Counted from the stretch's first letter, positions 33,227 to 46,100 are shown. The stretch: 64,000 nt of DNA from Strigamia acuminata (GCA_949358305.1 OX442315.1:28608427-28672426); one strand, 5' to 3'. Notes: generated from the sequence alone by a model not told the origin. A program made the numbers and translations.

Positions 33227-34112
33227 GGGATATCAGAATGACATAATAAATAAAAACATAAAAAGGTGGAGATGATGATGGTGATATGATATACAGGGTG
33301 AAAGAAAAGTCTATCACTATAGTAAATATTTCTTAAAGTGATGACAATGCATCTAATGTAATGATGGTAAAGTACTAAAGTTGGGTGGGGAAATTTTTTG
33401 GTGACCCAAAATTTGACCTTGGGATGTTCCTTCAAGGTCATTGGGAAATTATCTCGGAAACCATTAGAGATAGACAGAAGTTTCAAATTGTAAACTTGTA
33501 GAGCGACATTTATTTAGTCTAAAAATGACTACTCCTCAAATCTTTTGTACTAAAAAATTTTAAGAAAATTGCAATTGAAAAAGTAGTTTTGAAAAGAAAA
33601 AGTCATAAAAAAATTCAGTTTTCTACCATATCTTTGCAACGGTGCCAGATATGCAAATTCCAACCAGGGGAATCGATTTTTTGGGTCATTTTACGTCTAA
33701 TCAGCACGTTTTTGGCACTTTTTCAATTTTGGCCATGTTATTTTTTGACTTGTGTCTACTTTTTCAATTGCGATTTTCTTAAAAAATTTTAGTACAAAAG
33801 ATTTGAGAATTAATCATTTTTAGACTAAACAAATGTTGCTCTACAAGTTTACAATTGGAAATTTCTGTCTATCTCTAACGGTTTCCGAGATAATTTCCCA
33901 ATGACCTTGAAGGAACATCCCAAGGTCAAATTTCGAGTCACCAAAAGATTGCCCCACCCAACTTTAGTACTTTGCCATCATCACATTAGATGCATTGTCA
34001 TCACTTTAAGAAATATTTACTATAGTGATAGACTTTTCTTTCACCCTGTATATATCACCATCATCATCTCCACCTTTTTATGTTTTTATTTATTATGTCA
34101 TTCTGATATCCC
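33227..34112. repeat. 886-bp near-palindrome: CAGGGTG element plus inverted host flank
   Basis: The inner element (33294-34048) has CAGGGTGAAAGAAAAGTCTA ends, TA on each side, and halves that are almost exact reverse complements. The symmetry continues about 65 bp past both ends: GGGATATCAGAATGACATAA at 33227 is inverted at 34093-34112. The right flank continues into sequence related to 16290-16440 upstream of copy A, so the left flank is the inverted extra copy. No coding frame is credible. Confidence 0.8.
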
Positions 34113-34708
34113 AACAGTCTGAAGAAGATTACGTGAGTTATAAAACTGCGCTACCAGATGGCGATACTACTGAATTCAACGCCAAAATCAAATATGGCAT
34201 CCTTATTTTAAGCAGTGTGTTATTTTAAGCAGTGTGATGTTGAAGGATGTTGAAGGATTTTGAAGTATTTTCTGGAAAATTGACTTTATATTGTAACAGA
34301 AATTGTCATGCTGATTTTCGTGTATCACGGTGATGAATCAAATAAATCTCATTTGGAAGATATCGTTGACAACCGTAAAAATGTTAACTTTATTTCCATT
34401 AGCGATTTATAGACAAAATTACGACATTTCTACAAACATGAACCAAGGATAACATGCTACAAACAAGCAGCTCGTATTGACAGTGGTAATTACAACGGAT
34501 ATGTTATATATTTTATTTTAATAATTAAAATGATATTGCTTTCAGGGTCGTGTTATAAAATCAAATTATGGAAGACATCCCAAAAAAGGAAACTGTATAA
34601 ACGCTGGATTTCATCAGAGCTTTGCTTTTTGTTCTGTTTTCTTTTCTCTTTTGATTCTTAACACACAAGAGCCTGACAGTTGATTACTCACGTCTTCTGT
34701 CATTAACC
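34113..34708. other. Spacer between copy D flank and the macrosatellite
   Basis: Starts with sequence similar to the upstream flank of copy A (AGATGGCGATACTACTGAAT). No gene, clear element or long repeat is seen in 34210-34700. Confidence 0.4.
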
Positions 34709-35059
34709 TTTTCGCGGATTGGCTTCCGTGAAATCCGCATTTCGGGGGCGACTATTCTGGGGATTCCGGGTGGACCAAACTCTTCCGGAAAACGTCCGGG
34801 GTGGTGTTGGGAGTGTCAATAGACTGTTTTGTGTCAAGGTTGTCAATTTTCATGTGAGTATTGGAAGGTTCATTTCTGCACATTCTCATGTATTTTTTTT
34901 CACAGGAGCGACAAGGAGCGATGAAGCGGGATCGAGCGAGAGTGGGTAAAATAAACTGGTTTACGTCTCCAATGCGCGTTCAAGATGGAATACGAACTCG
35001 GAATCGACTCCAACACGCGTTCGCGTGACATACGGACGCATTCACGACCCAGATCAAAA

Positions 35060-35760
35060 AATGATCTCGTATTCGACTCGTTTTCGAGTCGAATGCAAAT
35101 TTTGCCCTTCTTTGACGCGAAATCGTATTCGACTCGTTTTCGAGTCGAATGCGAAATCGTATTCGACTCGTTTTCGAGTCGAATGCGAGTTTTGCCCTTC
35201 TTCAACGCGAAATCGTATTCGACTCGTTTTCGAGTCGAATGCGAATTTTGCCCTTTCTCAACGCGAAATCGTATTCGACTCGTTTTCGAGTCGAATGCGA
35301 GTTTTGCCCTTCTTCAACGCGAAATCGTATTCGACTCGTTTTCGAGTCGAATGCGAATTTTGCCCTTCTTCGACGCGAAATCGTATTCGACTCGTTTTCG
35401 AGTCGAATGCGAAATCGTATTCGACTCGTTTTCGAGTCGAATGCGAGTTTTGCCCTTCTTCAACGCGAAATCGTATTCGACTCGTTTTCGAGTCGAATGC
35501 GAATTTTGCCCTTTCTCAACGCGAAATCGTATTCGACTCGTTTTCGAGTCGAATGCGAGTTTTGCCCTTCTTCAACGCGAAATCGTATTCGACTCGTTTT
35601 CGAGTCGAATGCGAATTTTGCCCTTCTTCAACGCGAAATCGTATTCGACTCGTTTTCGAGTCGAATGCGAATTCGTATTCGACTCGTTTTCGAGTCGAAT
35701 GCGAATTTTGCCCTTCTTCAACGCGAAATCGTATTCGATTCGCTTTCGAATCGTATACGA
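35060..35760. repeat. 56-bp hairpin satellite, forward block, unit 1
   Basis: Tandem 56-bp monomers (and some 34-bp ones), each with the perfect stem ATTCGACTCG-TTTT-CGAGTCGAAT followed by GCGA, TTTTGCCCTTC and TTCAACGCGAAATCG. The hairpin repeats about 12 times. Every frame is stop-poor, giving long spurious open frames. Confidence 0.93.
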
Positions 35761-35879
35761 GATGGTCGATTTTTGTTTCCCGGACTTTGATTTGTATTCG
35801 AGTTGTTACGAGTTCGTATTTTGATCGTATTCGTATTCGAATCGAATTCGAATCGTATTCGAATCGAATACGAATCGAA

Positions 35880-38450
35880 TTCGAGTCGTATTCGAGATGG
35901 TCGATGATTTCCACTCGCTCGTATACGCGTTGTATACGAGCTCGTATTTTGATCGTAATCGTAAACGAATCGTTTACAAGTCGTATACAAGTCGTATACG
36001 ACGTGTATACACCTCGTATACGAACGAAGTTTGTGAAAACACAATTTCCAAATAAGACGTATGTGACTACTATGTGTTTTCATGTCGTAGTAAGTGTCCG
36101 GTGGATTTTCCAAACTTCGTTCGTATACGAGGTGTATACACGTCGTATACGACTTGTATACGACTTGTAAACGATTCGTTTACGATTACGATCAAAATAC
36201 GAGCTCGTATACAACGCGTATACGAGCGAGTGGAAATCATCGACCATCTCGAATGCGACTCGAATACGATTCGAATACATCTCGAATACATCTCGAATAC
36301 GAGTCGTACGAGTCAAAGTCCGGGAACGGGTCATCGACTATCTCGTATTCGAGTTGTTACGAGTTCGTATTTTGATCGTATTCGTATTCGAATCGAATTC
36401 GAATCGTATTCGAATCGAATACTAATCGAATTCGAGTCGTATTCGAGATGGTCGATGATTTCCACTCGCTCGTATACGCGTTGTATACGAGCTCGTATTT
36501 TGATCGTAATCGTAAACGAATCGTTTACAAGTCGTATACAAGTCGTATACGACGTGTATACACCTCGTATACGAACGAAGTTTGTGAAAACACAATTTCC
36601 AAATAAGACGTATGTGACTACTATGTGTTTTCATGTCGTAGTAAGTGTCCGGTGGATTTTCCAAACTTCGTTCGTATACGAGGTGTATACACGTCGTATA
36701 CGACTTGTATACGACTTGTAAACGATTCGTTTACGATTACGATCAAAATACGAGCTCGTATACAACGCGTATACGAGCGAGTGGAAATCATCGACCATCT
36801 CGAATGCGACTCGAATACGATTCGAATACATCTCGAATACATCTCGAATACGAGTCGTACGAGTCAAAGTCCGGGAACGGGTCATCGACTATCTCGTATT
36901 CGAGTTGTTACGAGTTCGTATTTTGATCGTATTCGTATTCGAATCGAATTCGAATCGTATTCGAATCGAATACTAATCGAATTCGAGTCGTATTCGAGAT
37001 GGTCGATGATTTCCACTCGCTCGTATACGCGTTGTATACGAGCTCGTATTTTGATCGTAATCGTAAACGAATCGTTTACAAGTCGTATACAAGTCGTATA
37101 CGACGTGTATACACCTCGTATACGAACGAAGTTTGTGAAAACACAATTTCCAAATAAGACGTATGTGACTACTATGTGTTTTCATGTCGTAGTAAGTGTC
37201 CGGTGGATTTTCCAAACTTCGTTCGTATACGAGGTGTATACACGTCGTATACGACTTGTATACGACTTGTAAACGATTCGTTTACGATTACGATCAAAAT
37301 ACGAGCTCGTATACAACGCGTATACGAGCGAGTGGAAATCATCGACCATCTCGAATGCGACTCGAATACGATTCGAATACATCTCGAATACATCTCGAAT
37401 ACGAGTCGTACGAGTCAAAGTCCGGGAACGGGTCATCGACTATCTCGTATTCGAGTTGTTACGAGTTCGTATTTTGATCGTATTCGTATTCGAATCGAAT
37501 TCGAATCGTATTCGAATCGAATACTAATCGAATTCGAGTCGTATTCGAGATGGTCGATGATTTCCACTCGCTCGTATACGCGTTGTATACGAGCTCGTAT
37601 TTTGATCGTAATCGTAAACGAATCGTTTACAAGTCGTATACAAGTCGTATACGACGTGTATACACCTCGTATACGAACGAAGTTTGTGAAAACACAATTT
37701 CCAAATAAGACGTATGTGACTACTATGTGTTTTCATGTCGTAGTAAGTGTCCGGTGGATTTTCCAAACTTCGTTCGTATACGAGGTGTATACACGTCGTA
37801 TACGACTTGTATACGACTTGTAAACGATTCGTTTACGATTACGATCAAAATACGAGCTCGTATACAACGCGTATACGAGCGAGTGGAAATCATCGACCAT
37901 CTCGAATGCGACTCGAATACGATTCGAATACATCTCGAATACATCTCGAATACGAGTCGTACGAGTCAAAGTCCGGGAACGGGTCATCGACTATCTCGTA
38001 TTCGAGTTGTTACGAGTTCGTATTTTGATCGTATTCGTATTCGAATCGAATTCGAATCGTATTCGAATCGAATACTAATCGAATTCGAGTCGTATTCGAG
38101 ATGGTCGATGATTTCCACTCGCTCGTATACGCGTTGTATACGAGCTCGTATTTTGATCGTAATCGTAAACGAATCGTTTACAAGTCGTATACAAGTCGTA
38201 TACGACGTGTATACACCTCGTATACGAACGAAGTTTGTGAAAACACAATTTCCAAATAAGACGTATGTGACTACTATGTGTTTTCATGTCGTAGTAAGTG
38301 TCCGGTGGATTTTCCAAACTTCGTTCGTATACGAGGTGTATACACGTCGTATACGACTTGTATACGACTTGTAAACGATTCGTTTACGATTACGATCAAA
38401 ATACGAGCTCGTATACAACGCGTATACGAGCGAGTGGAAATCATCGACCA
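35880..38450. repeat. 551-bp inverted-repeat satellite array, unit 1
   Basis: TTCGAGTCGT marks monomer starts at 35880, 36431, 36982, 37533 and 38084, exactly 551 bp apart, giving about 4.7 copies. The translated frames of the four full copies are identical. Each monomer has arms of about 100 bp (left: GAGCTCGTATTTTGATCGTA to CGAACGAAGTTT; right: the reverse complement) around an 80-bp loop, which is itself partly palindromic (GTGAAAACAC / GTGTTTTC). Confidence 0.93.
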
Positions 38451-39110
38451 TCTCGAATACGACTCGAATTCGATTCGTATTCGATTCGAATACGATTCGA
38501 ATTCGATTCGAATACGAATACGATCAAAATACGAACTCGTAACAACTCGAATACGAGATAGTCGATGACCCGTTCCCGGACTTTGACTCGTACGACTCGT
38601 ATTCGAGATGTATTCGAGATGTATTCGAATCGTATTCGAGTCGCATTCGAGATGGTCGATGATTTCCACTTGCTCGTATACGCGTTGTATACGAGCTCGT
38701 ATTTTGATCGTAATCGTAAACGAATCGTTTACAAGTCGTATACAAGTTGTATACGACGTGTATACACCTCGTATACGAACGAAGTTTGGAAAATCCACCG
38801 GATACTTACTACGACATGAAAACACATAGTAGTCACATACGTCTTATTTGGAAATTGTGTTTTCACAAACTTCGTTCGTATACGAGGTGTATACACGTCG
38901 TATACAACTTGTATACAACTTGTAAACGATTCGTTTACGATTACGATCAAAATACGAGCTCGTATACAACGCGTATACGAGCGAGTGGAAATCATCGACC
39001 ATCTCGAATACGACTCGAATTCGATTCGTATTCGATTCGAATACGATTCGAATTCGATTCGAATACGAATACGATCAAAATACGAACTCGTAACAACTCG
39101 AATACGAATC
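38451..39110. repeat. Inverted copies of the 551-bp monomer arms, unit 1
   Basis: After 38450 the satellite switches orientation: GGTCATCGACTATCTCGTAT-type sequence now appears as its complement (about 38550-38585), followed by reversed loop sequence at 38785-38860. This is the turning point of the large palindrome. Confidence 0.8.
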
Positions 39111-39480
39111 AAAGTCCGGGAAACAAAAATCGACCATCTCGTATACGATTCGAAAGCGAATCGAATACGATTTCGCGTTGAAGAAGGGCAAAATTCGTAC
39201 TCGACTCGAAAACGAGTCGAATACGATTTCGCGTTGAAGAAGGGCAAAACTCGTATTCGATTCGAAAGCGAGTCGAATACGATTTCGCGTTGAAGAAGGG
39301 CAAAATTCGCATTCGACTCGAAAACGAGTCGAATACGATTTCGCGTTGAAGAAGGGCAAAACTCGTATTCGATTCGAAAGCGAATCGAATACAATTTTGC
39401 GTTGAAAAAGGACAAAAATCGTATTCGATTCGCTTTCGAATCGAATACGAGTTTTGTCCTTTTTCAACGCTTGGGAAAAG
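39110..39480. repeat. 56-bp hairpin satellite, reversed block, unit 1
   Basis: Five to six reversed 56-bp monomers (CGACTCGAAAACGAGTCGAA, GATTTCGCGTTGAAGAAGGG), some with GATTCGAAAGCGAATC stems. They end at ATTCGATTCGCTTTCGAATC and CCTTTTTCAACGCTTGGG. Confidence 0.88.
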
Positions 39481-41290
39481 GACTCGAATGCGCCTCCACG
39501 TTGCAATGCGCATTTGTGTAAACGATGATGGAATCCCCTGCTTAAATACTGGCTATTGCGTCACGTAACAGCAACGTGCCACGTCACGTAATTGCAACGT
39601 GCCGCGCTATGCCACACAATGTGCCGCCGCGATAGGCCATTGAACCCGAATGTGTGTGATGCGAAACGCGCGAGTACGCGCGCGGAGAACGCGCGGTAAT
39701 GCTAGCAACAGGAGCGCAACTGCCCAAGAAATTGCTCAACAATAAAAGGCACGTGGAAGCACGTGCCTGAAACAATAGGCACTTCAAATAAAGTTATTGT
39801 TAAAAAACGGGCTTGAAAACCAACAATTACACAATAATTAAGGGGCAAGAAATGAACTTTGCTGCAATGCAAAGTTCTCAAAATACAGAGAAATGAAAGT
39901 TACACTTGTATAAAGAATTGACAATGTTTGAAACCAATAAAAACTACAAAAACACACTTGTAAAAAACCCAAAACAATCCCAGAATGAATTATTTGACTC
40001 AAATTAACCCTAAAACGGTCTTGGAGGTCGTGCAGACGACAGAGTCGGATCGGAAGGTTGCTAAAACCTGACGCCAAAACTAGCAATGGGACAGCTAGTT
40101 AGAAAACAGCTTTTTCATCAATCATGAACGCTGAAAACCTCACCCAGGGGTAGAAAATGATGGAGAGAACGTTTTCGCCATCTAAAACGGTCTAAAACGG
40201 GTCTAAAATGCCTAAACCGGCGCCTGGAACGTGGCGCAGTTGTTGGGTCAAATATTGTCAAAAATCAGTGGAAATTTGTCAAATACTGGCAAAAATCTGC
40301 TGAAATTTGTCAAAAATTGCCAAATTTTGGCGCAAGTTACGTGAGGTTTGCGCGCATCCAACTATGACGAAAAATCCACGCGTGTGCACGCGCGATTTAC
40401 TGGCGCGTTGGAAGCGTTAAAATAAATTTTTCCAATGTCTAACACAATTTGCACCGAATTATGGCAATTTTTGACAAATTTACATGGATTTTTGCCAGTA
40501 TTTGACAAATTTCCACGGATTTTTGACAATATTTGACAAATTGCAGACAAATTTCAGACAAATTTCAATTAATTTTAGAAATTTTATGAGAAATTTCAGC
40601 AAATGTTTGAGGATTGAGGAAATCTTCTGAAATTTGTCAAATATAGGCAAAAATCTTCTGAAATTTGTCAAATACAGGCAAAAATCTGCTGAAAATTGTC
40701 AAAAATTGCCCAAATTCCGTGCAAGTTTTGCAAGTTTTGCGCGCATCAAATCGTATGCGCGCCTATACTATTGCACGAGCGCATTGACGCGTGATGAACA
40801 CCGATTACGTTTACGAAGTGAATTCGAGCTACAAAAGTATCGAGTCGCCATTCTATGATGGAAAAAAAAAATTAAGTGTAAACAAACAAAATAAAAACTT
40901 TAATATACAAGAAACGTACAATTCCACTCAACTTTGTTTCAAATTTTATTTATTGGATCATTGAAAATAAACAGTAGTGTTGTGCACTGTACGCTTAAGT
41001 GTTTACCGGCGATGCGTTGTTTTGTGGTGGGGATTTGCCTCGATAATTGATCTTTTCTCTTTGTTTGCAATATTTTTTTGGCCTTTTTTGTTGATTTTTC
41101 GGTTTGAAATTGTTTTTTTTCCGGTGTAATTTAAGTGGTGGAAGGTTGTTGGGGTGTGTTGAGGGTAATTTTGGCGGTTTTTGGGTCGGGATTAGTGTTT
41201 TCTGCGATTTTTGATCTGTATTTGGGGTAACGCATGCGAATCGCCGTCGATGCGTCGACCGTAGCAAGTGTGGTTGAAGTGATTTCGTTC
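39481..41290. repeat. CACGTG-hairpin and GTCAAA-rich segment, unit 1
   Basis: CACGT-containing sequence (39555-39620) precedes a perfect 9-bp hairpin AGGCACGTG-GAAG-CACGTGCCT at 39747-39768, just after AATAAA (39741). Positions 40235-40720 are made of diverged AAATTTGTCAAA-TA-TGGCAAAAATC words in both orientations. A 1.69-kb stretch of this segment is duplicated in unit 2. No gene is seen. Confidence 0.7.
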
Positions 41291-41479
41291 ATTCGTTATT
41301 TTAATGAAAATTAGGTATTTATTGTGACCACACGAGCACGTAGCAAGTGCGCGCGCAAGTTAAATGTGTAGAGGCCTGTGAGAAAATAAAACGTGCGTGG
41401 AAGCGGCGTAAATATTCTTTGGTGACTGCCATGGGTTTGTGCTTTGTCGTGGGCGCGATATGTCTGCGATATATATGCG

Positions 41480-41873
41480 TTAGGGATGAGAACGGGACCA
41501 ATTTTCGGGTCCCGACCCGTCCCGGGTCCATTACGTTAGCGTAATACGCGCGTATGATTGCATAATTGAAATAAATCAGTATTAAGCCTAATATTAGGCC
41601 TAATAATGCTAAAATAAAGTAAAGAAACAACAATATTTTGGTCATACAGTGTAATTTACTTTTAATAATGAGTTTGTTGTTGTTGTTTATTTACTTTATT
41701 TTAGCATTATCAGGCTCAATATTAGGCTTAATAGTGATAAATAACAACTGGAATTAGAAAATTGTCTCCGCCTCGCAGTACGAATTTAGCAACTGTAATC
41801 CCGTCCCGTCCCGTATCCGCATAGGGCAAACATTACCAGTCCAGTCCCTATCCCGGTCCGTTCTTATCCCTAA
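41480..41873. mobile_element. MITE with TTAGGGATGAGAACGGGACC ends, unit 1
   Basis: Ends TTAGGGATGAGAACGGGACC / TTAGGGATAAGAACGGACC are inverted and flanked by a TATGCG duplication (41474-41479, 41874-41879). An inner inverted repeat (AAGCCTAATATTAGG...) makes most of the element palindromic. The same insertion is present in unit 2, so it predates the tandem duplication. Confidence 0.75.
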
Positions 41874-41879
41874 TATGCG

Positions 41880-43160
41880 TGATGTAGCGCGTTTGCGCGC
41901 GCGATCTAGTGCGTTTGAGCGCGCGATGTAGCACCTTGAGCGTGTCCAAATGTGTACAGGTGCTCAAAAGATGTGCGAGGGCTTCACGTGCATACACGAA
42001 GCATAAACGTGAAGAAAACAGCAGAAGCAGTTGTGTGTGATATTTATAAAACCACATCACACAAGGGAATACTACTAATGATACAAAAAGCAATAAACTT
42101 TATGAATATTGAAATAAACTTACAAAATGGTGGAAAAAACATGGCGTACTGCCTTGAATATATGCCGGGATGTTATCAATCTTCCGGGCCCCATGTGTGT
42201 TTGATTTTAGTCCTAATTTTGGTGTATTTTTTTTTTTTTGCCTTGGTTTTTCTCGTTTCTTGGAGAGTGCTGAGGCATGCCGAGGTGTTCTCGGGCGTGT
42301 GCGCCTGTTGAAGATCGAGCGTTTCATATTTTGTGTTTAATAAGCCTACCGTGGTGCCTCGAGCGTTTATTAATTTCTCCACTCGAGGCACTTCACTAAC
42401 ACCTCCCCGGTGTTTAAACGAGTAGCGGCGCTTATTTGACCCCGGTGTTTACTGTTTAAAATTGTCGTGTGTTTTCAAAGTTCTTAATTTGTTTAAAAGC
42501 AAACAAAATGGATATTTGTTAATTTTTATTTGATTTTATCAATTTCTATTGGTTTCTTGCTGATTTTTAATCGGTTTTTCTCTATTTGTGACAATTTTTG
42601 CCAATTTTAATCGTTATTTGTCATTCTGAATTGATTATTGTCCGATTTCAGTCGATTTTTGTTGATTTTTAATCATGTTTGTTCGTTTTTAATCAATTTT
42701 TGTCCCATGCCTTACGATCAGTTCGAATAATTGACACCATACTGTGCTGTTACTCGTATTCAAGATGGCGTCGCAAACTCAAGGCCGAATTCCGCTGATT
42801 TCATTTATTGCGACTGTTTGCGCTCCATACGTGTGAAAAGGATTATGGGAAAAATCCTCAATGCAGGCCATTTTGGTGTTAAATGAGCGAGGAAGGCAGG
42901 AGATGAGAAAAATTTGTAAAATTTCAAAAAAAAGCTAAACAATCAAAATTTACATGAAGATCAATATTTCTGGCTCGAAATGCATGTATCAGCAATTTCG
43001 GGATATTTTCGGGGTGAAATTGACTCGTTCGGAACACTGGGAAGGAACCCCACCCCGCATTCCCCATGCGTCGGCGCGCGCGTAGACGAAAATTCAAATC
43101 CAGGTGTTCAGACGGCCCCACGTTATTTTCGGGTTCCAAGTTGGGTTTCACAAATGTACC
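41880..43160. other. Unclassified middle part of unit 1
   Basis: GCGCGC-rich start, then a CCTTGAATATATGCCGGG variant of the recurrent motif (42152), an imperfect inverted repeat around GTGCCTCGAG / CTCGAGGCAC (42355-42390), and an ATTTTTAATCGGTTTTT-type word array (42530-42710). Nothing coding is recognised. Confidence 0.4.
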
Positions 43161-46100
43161 GTATTGCCTCGAATAAACGCCGGGACGTTTATTAAACTTC
43201 TCGTGTGTGTTTAATTTTGATCCGCATTTAACTGTTTTTTTTTTCACCGAAAGTTACTTCATTTTTTATTAACATGGAAAAAAAATGAACCTTTACAAAA
43301 TACTAATAATAACGTTATAATAAGCAGTTACAATTGAAATTAAAACAACATTTTTTTTTTAATTAGAAACCAAAGCAGAATCATCCCTAAATTCTGACAC
43401 GGCGTTGTCAAACAAACAGTTGGCGCCAAAACGAGAAATTAGGCAACAAAACATTTTGAATGCTACAAAAACACATTAAATAACCATAAAACAAATAAAA
43501 ATAAATACAACAGCTAAACCAAATTGTAATAAACAAGACAGCAAAGTGCGGGAGTGAGTGACAACGCCAAAAAAACGCCCGAAAACGCCCCAAGAACGCA
43601 CCAAAACGCCCCAAGAACGCACCAAAACGCCAGATAACCGTGCAACTTGAGGCAAAAAACATGCAAACATAATTTTTTGCTTTGAGTGGCACGATTTTCA
43701 GGCTTTTTGGAGCATTTTGAAGCGTTTTGGGGCGTTTTAGAACGTTTTTGCTTATTTTTTAGCATTCTCATGCGAGCTCGCGCGTGCAGGCGAGAAAAAA
43801 ACAAACTTATTTCTTCAAGAGTTAAAAAAAAAATAACCCTAACCAGGAAATTACTGTAAAAACAACGGCTTGCCTCGAATAAACGCCGGGGCGTTTACTA
43901 ATTTTCAAGACTGGAAGTGAGGCGAGATGTTGTTTGCTTTATTTGTTGAAACAAATTAGGCGTCACTAATTCACCTGTATTAGGGTTTCGGTTCTGAGAA
44001 ACCGGACGAGGAGTCACAATAACGGGACACGGGAAATTTCAAAACTTACCGGTTTCGTCAAAACGCCATTGAAACGTTACATTTTTATAGCGTGTCAATG
44101 ATAAAAATGGTCATTTTGGATGAAAAACGGCCATTTTGGATGAAAAATGGCCACTTTTACTATAAAAAATGGCTGAAAATGGCCATTTTTACTATGACAA
44201 ATGGCTGAAAATGGCCATTTTAATAAAAAAAGGCCATTTTTACTTCGAAAATTGGCTAAAAATGGCCACTTGAGTGAGTGACAATGCCAAAAAACGCGTG
44301 CAAACGCCTGCGAACGCCCCAAAACGCCCCAAAACGCCAGATGACAATGCAACTTGAGGCATAAAACTTGAAAACACAATTTTAAACGTCACAAAAGTTG
44401 AAACAAAGATGAAAAATTAATTTTTTGCCTCAAGTTGCGCGATTTTCAGGCCTTTTGGAGTGTTTTTGAGCATTTTTTGGCGTTCTCAGCGGCGTGTTTG
44501 CCTCAAATAAACGCCGGTTTAAACAAAAAATGACGTCATTTTTGGTTTAAAATTGAAGTAAAACACAAAATATTTTAGTTTTTAAATGCAACTGGTCTAA
44601 ATTTTGTCAAATGTTGTCATACTTCTTGAAAGTCATCATTTATTGATAAAAAATTTGAAAATTTACCTAATTGTAGCATGTATTTGTGGTTAGTTTTGAT
44701 TTGAATTCAAACTGTAATTTTTTGCTTCGAGTTGCGCGATTTTCAGGCGTTTTGGGGCGTTTTTGAGCTTTTTTTGGCGTCCTCGGGCGAGCTCGCGCGT
44801 GCACGTCACAAGTAACCCTAATCAGGAAAGAACCTACAAAAACTATGGCTTGCCTCGCATAAACGCCGGGGCGTTTATTCATTTTCAAAAAGACAAATGA
44901 AATGGATAAATAAAGAAATTAGCGGGGAAATCCAACATGGCGCCCACTTCAAATCCGCTAGAGCGGCAAAACACACAAGAATAAAATCAAGAATACACAC
45001 TGTATTGAATAAAATAACATTAGGAAATGTAATTTCCTACAACAAAAGCACTATTTATTAAAAGAACACTTGAAAATAATCGTTTGCCGAACGGAATGAA
45101 CTCGGTCAGCAGCGCACAAGTGCGTACCGACAACGAACGCTCGAAACGACAAAACGACCGTTCCGGGACAAAAATAAAGCAAACCAATCGACAGATCACC
45201 CCCAAATTAGTCTAAATCAATTCTAAAACCTATCCATAACACAAGAATAAGGTCCAAACAAAAGGTTAGAAGTTTGAACACAACCGAACTAGATTAAGAA
45301 ATATGACGTCACGCGTCTTACGCAAGTGATCTGTAAATCGACGAATGCACTAAAAATCATCCAAAATCACACAAAATGAGCAAGAATTAAAGAAATAAGA
45401 CACAGAGAAGTAATAAAACTTTAAATAGCAATGAATAAAGATAATATCAATATCATAGACACTAAAATTCATGAAAACACTGTAACTTTTAATAAATCAC
45501 AAAAAATGAAAGTTTAATATGTAAAAATATCTAAAAAGCTGAAATTCAAGAAAAGCAAAAATTAAAGACACTTTGTTAACTTTAATTAAGACAATAAATG
45601 ACATAAAATCCGGACACAACAATTATTCCATTTTGGATGAAAAACGGCCCTTTTGGATGAAAAACGGCCATTTTGGATGAAAAACGGCTAAAAATAACCA
45701 TTTTTCTATGAAAAATGGCTAAAAATGGCTAAAAATGGCCATTTGATTGAATGACAACGCCAAAAAACGCCCAAGAACGCCCGCAAATGCCTAAAAATGC
45801 CTAAAAACGCCCCAAAACGCAAAATGACAATGCAACTTGAGGCAAAAAACATGAGAACACAATTGTAAACGTTACAAAAGTTGAAACAAAAATAAACAAT
45901 TAATGTTTTGCCTCGAGTTGCACGATTTTCAGGCGTTTTGGAGTATTTTTTGGCGTTCTCAGGCGTACTCGCGCGTACACGTCACTGCCGAGTAAAAAAA
46001 ACATACTTATTTCTTCAAGAGTTAAAAAGGAAGTAACCCTAATCAGGAAAAAAAATGCAAAAACAATGGCTTGCCTCGAACAAACGCCAGAAGTGAGGCG

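Noticed and set aside
36074-36721. 215-codon frame repeated every 551 bp, looking like a tandem gene family
   Set aside because: It is read through a palindromic satellite monomer, both strands are open, and the peptide is periodic. No domain is recognisable.
41319-41645. 108-codon hydrophobic frame, repeated at 54662
   Set aside because: It crosses the border of a MITE with inverted repeats inside, and no family is recognised.
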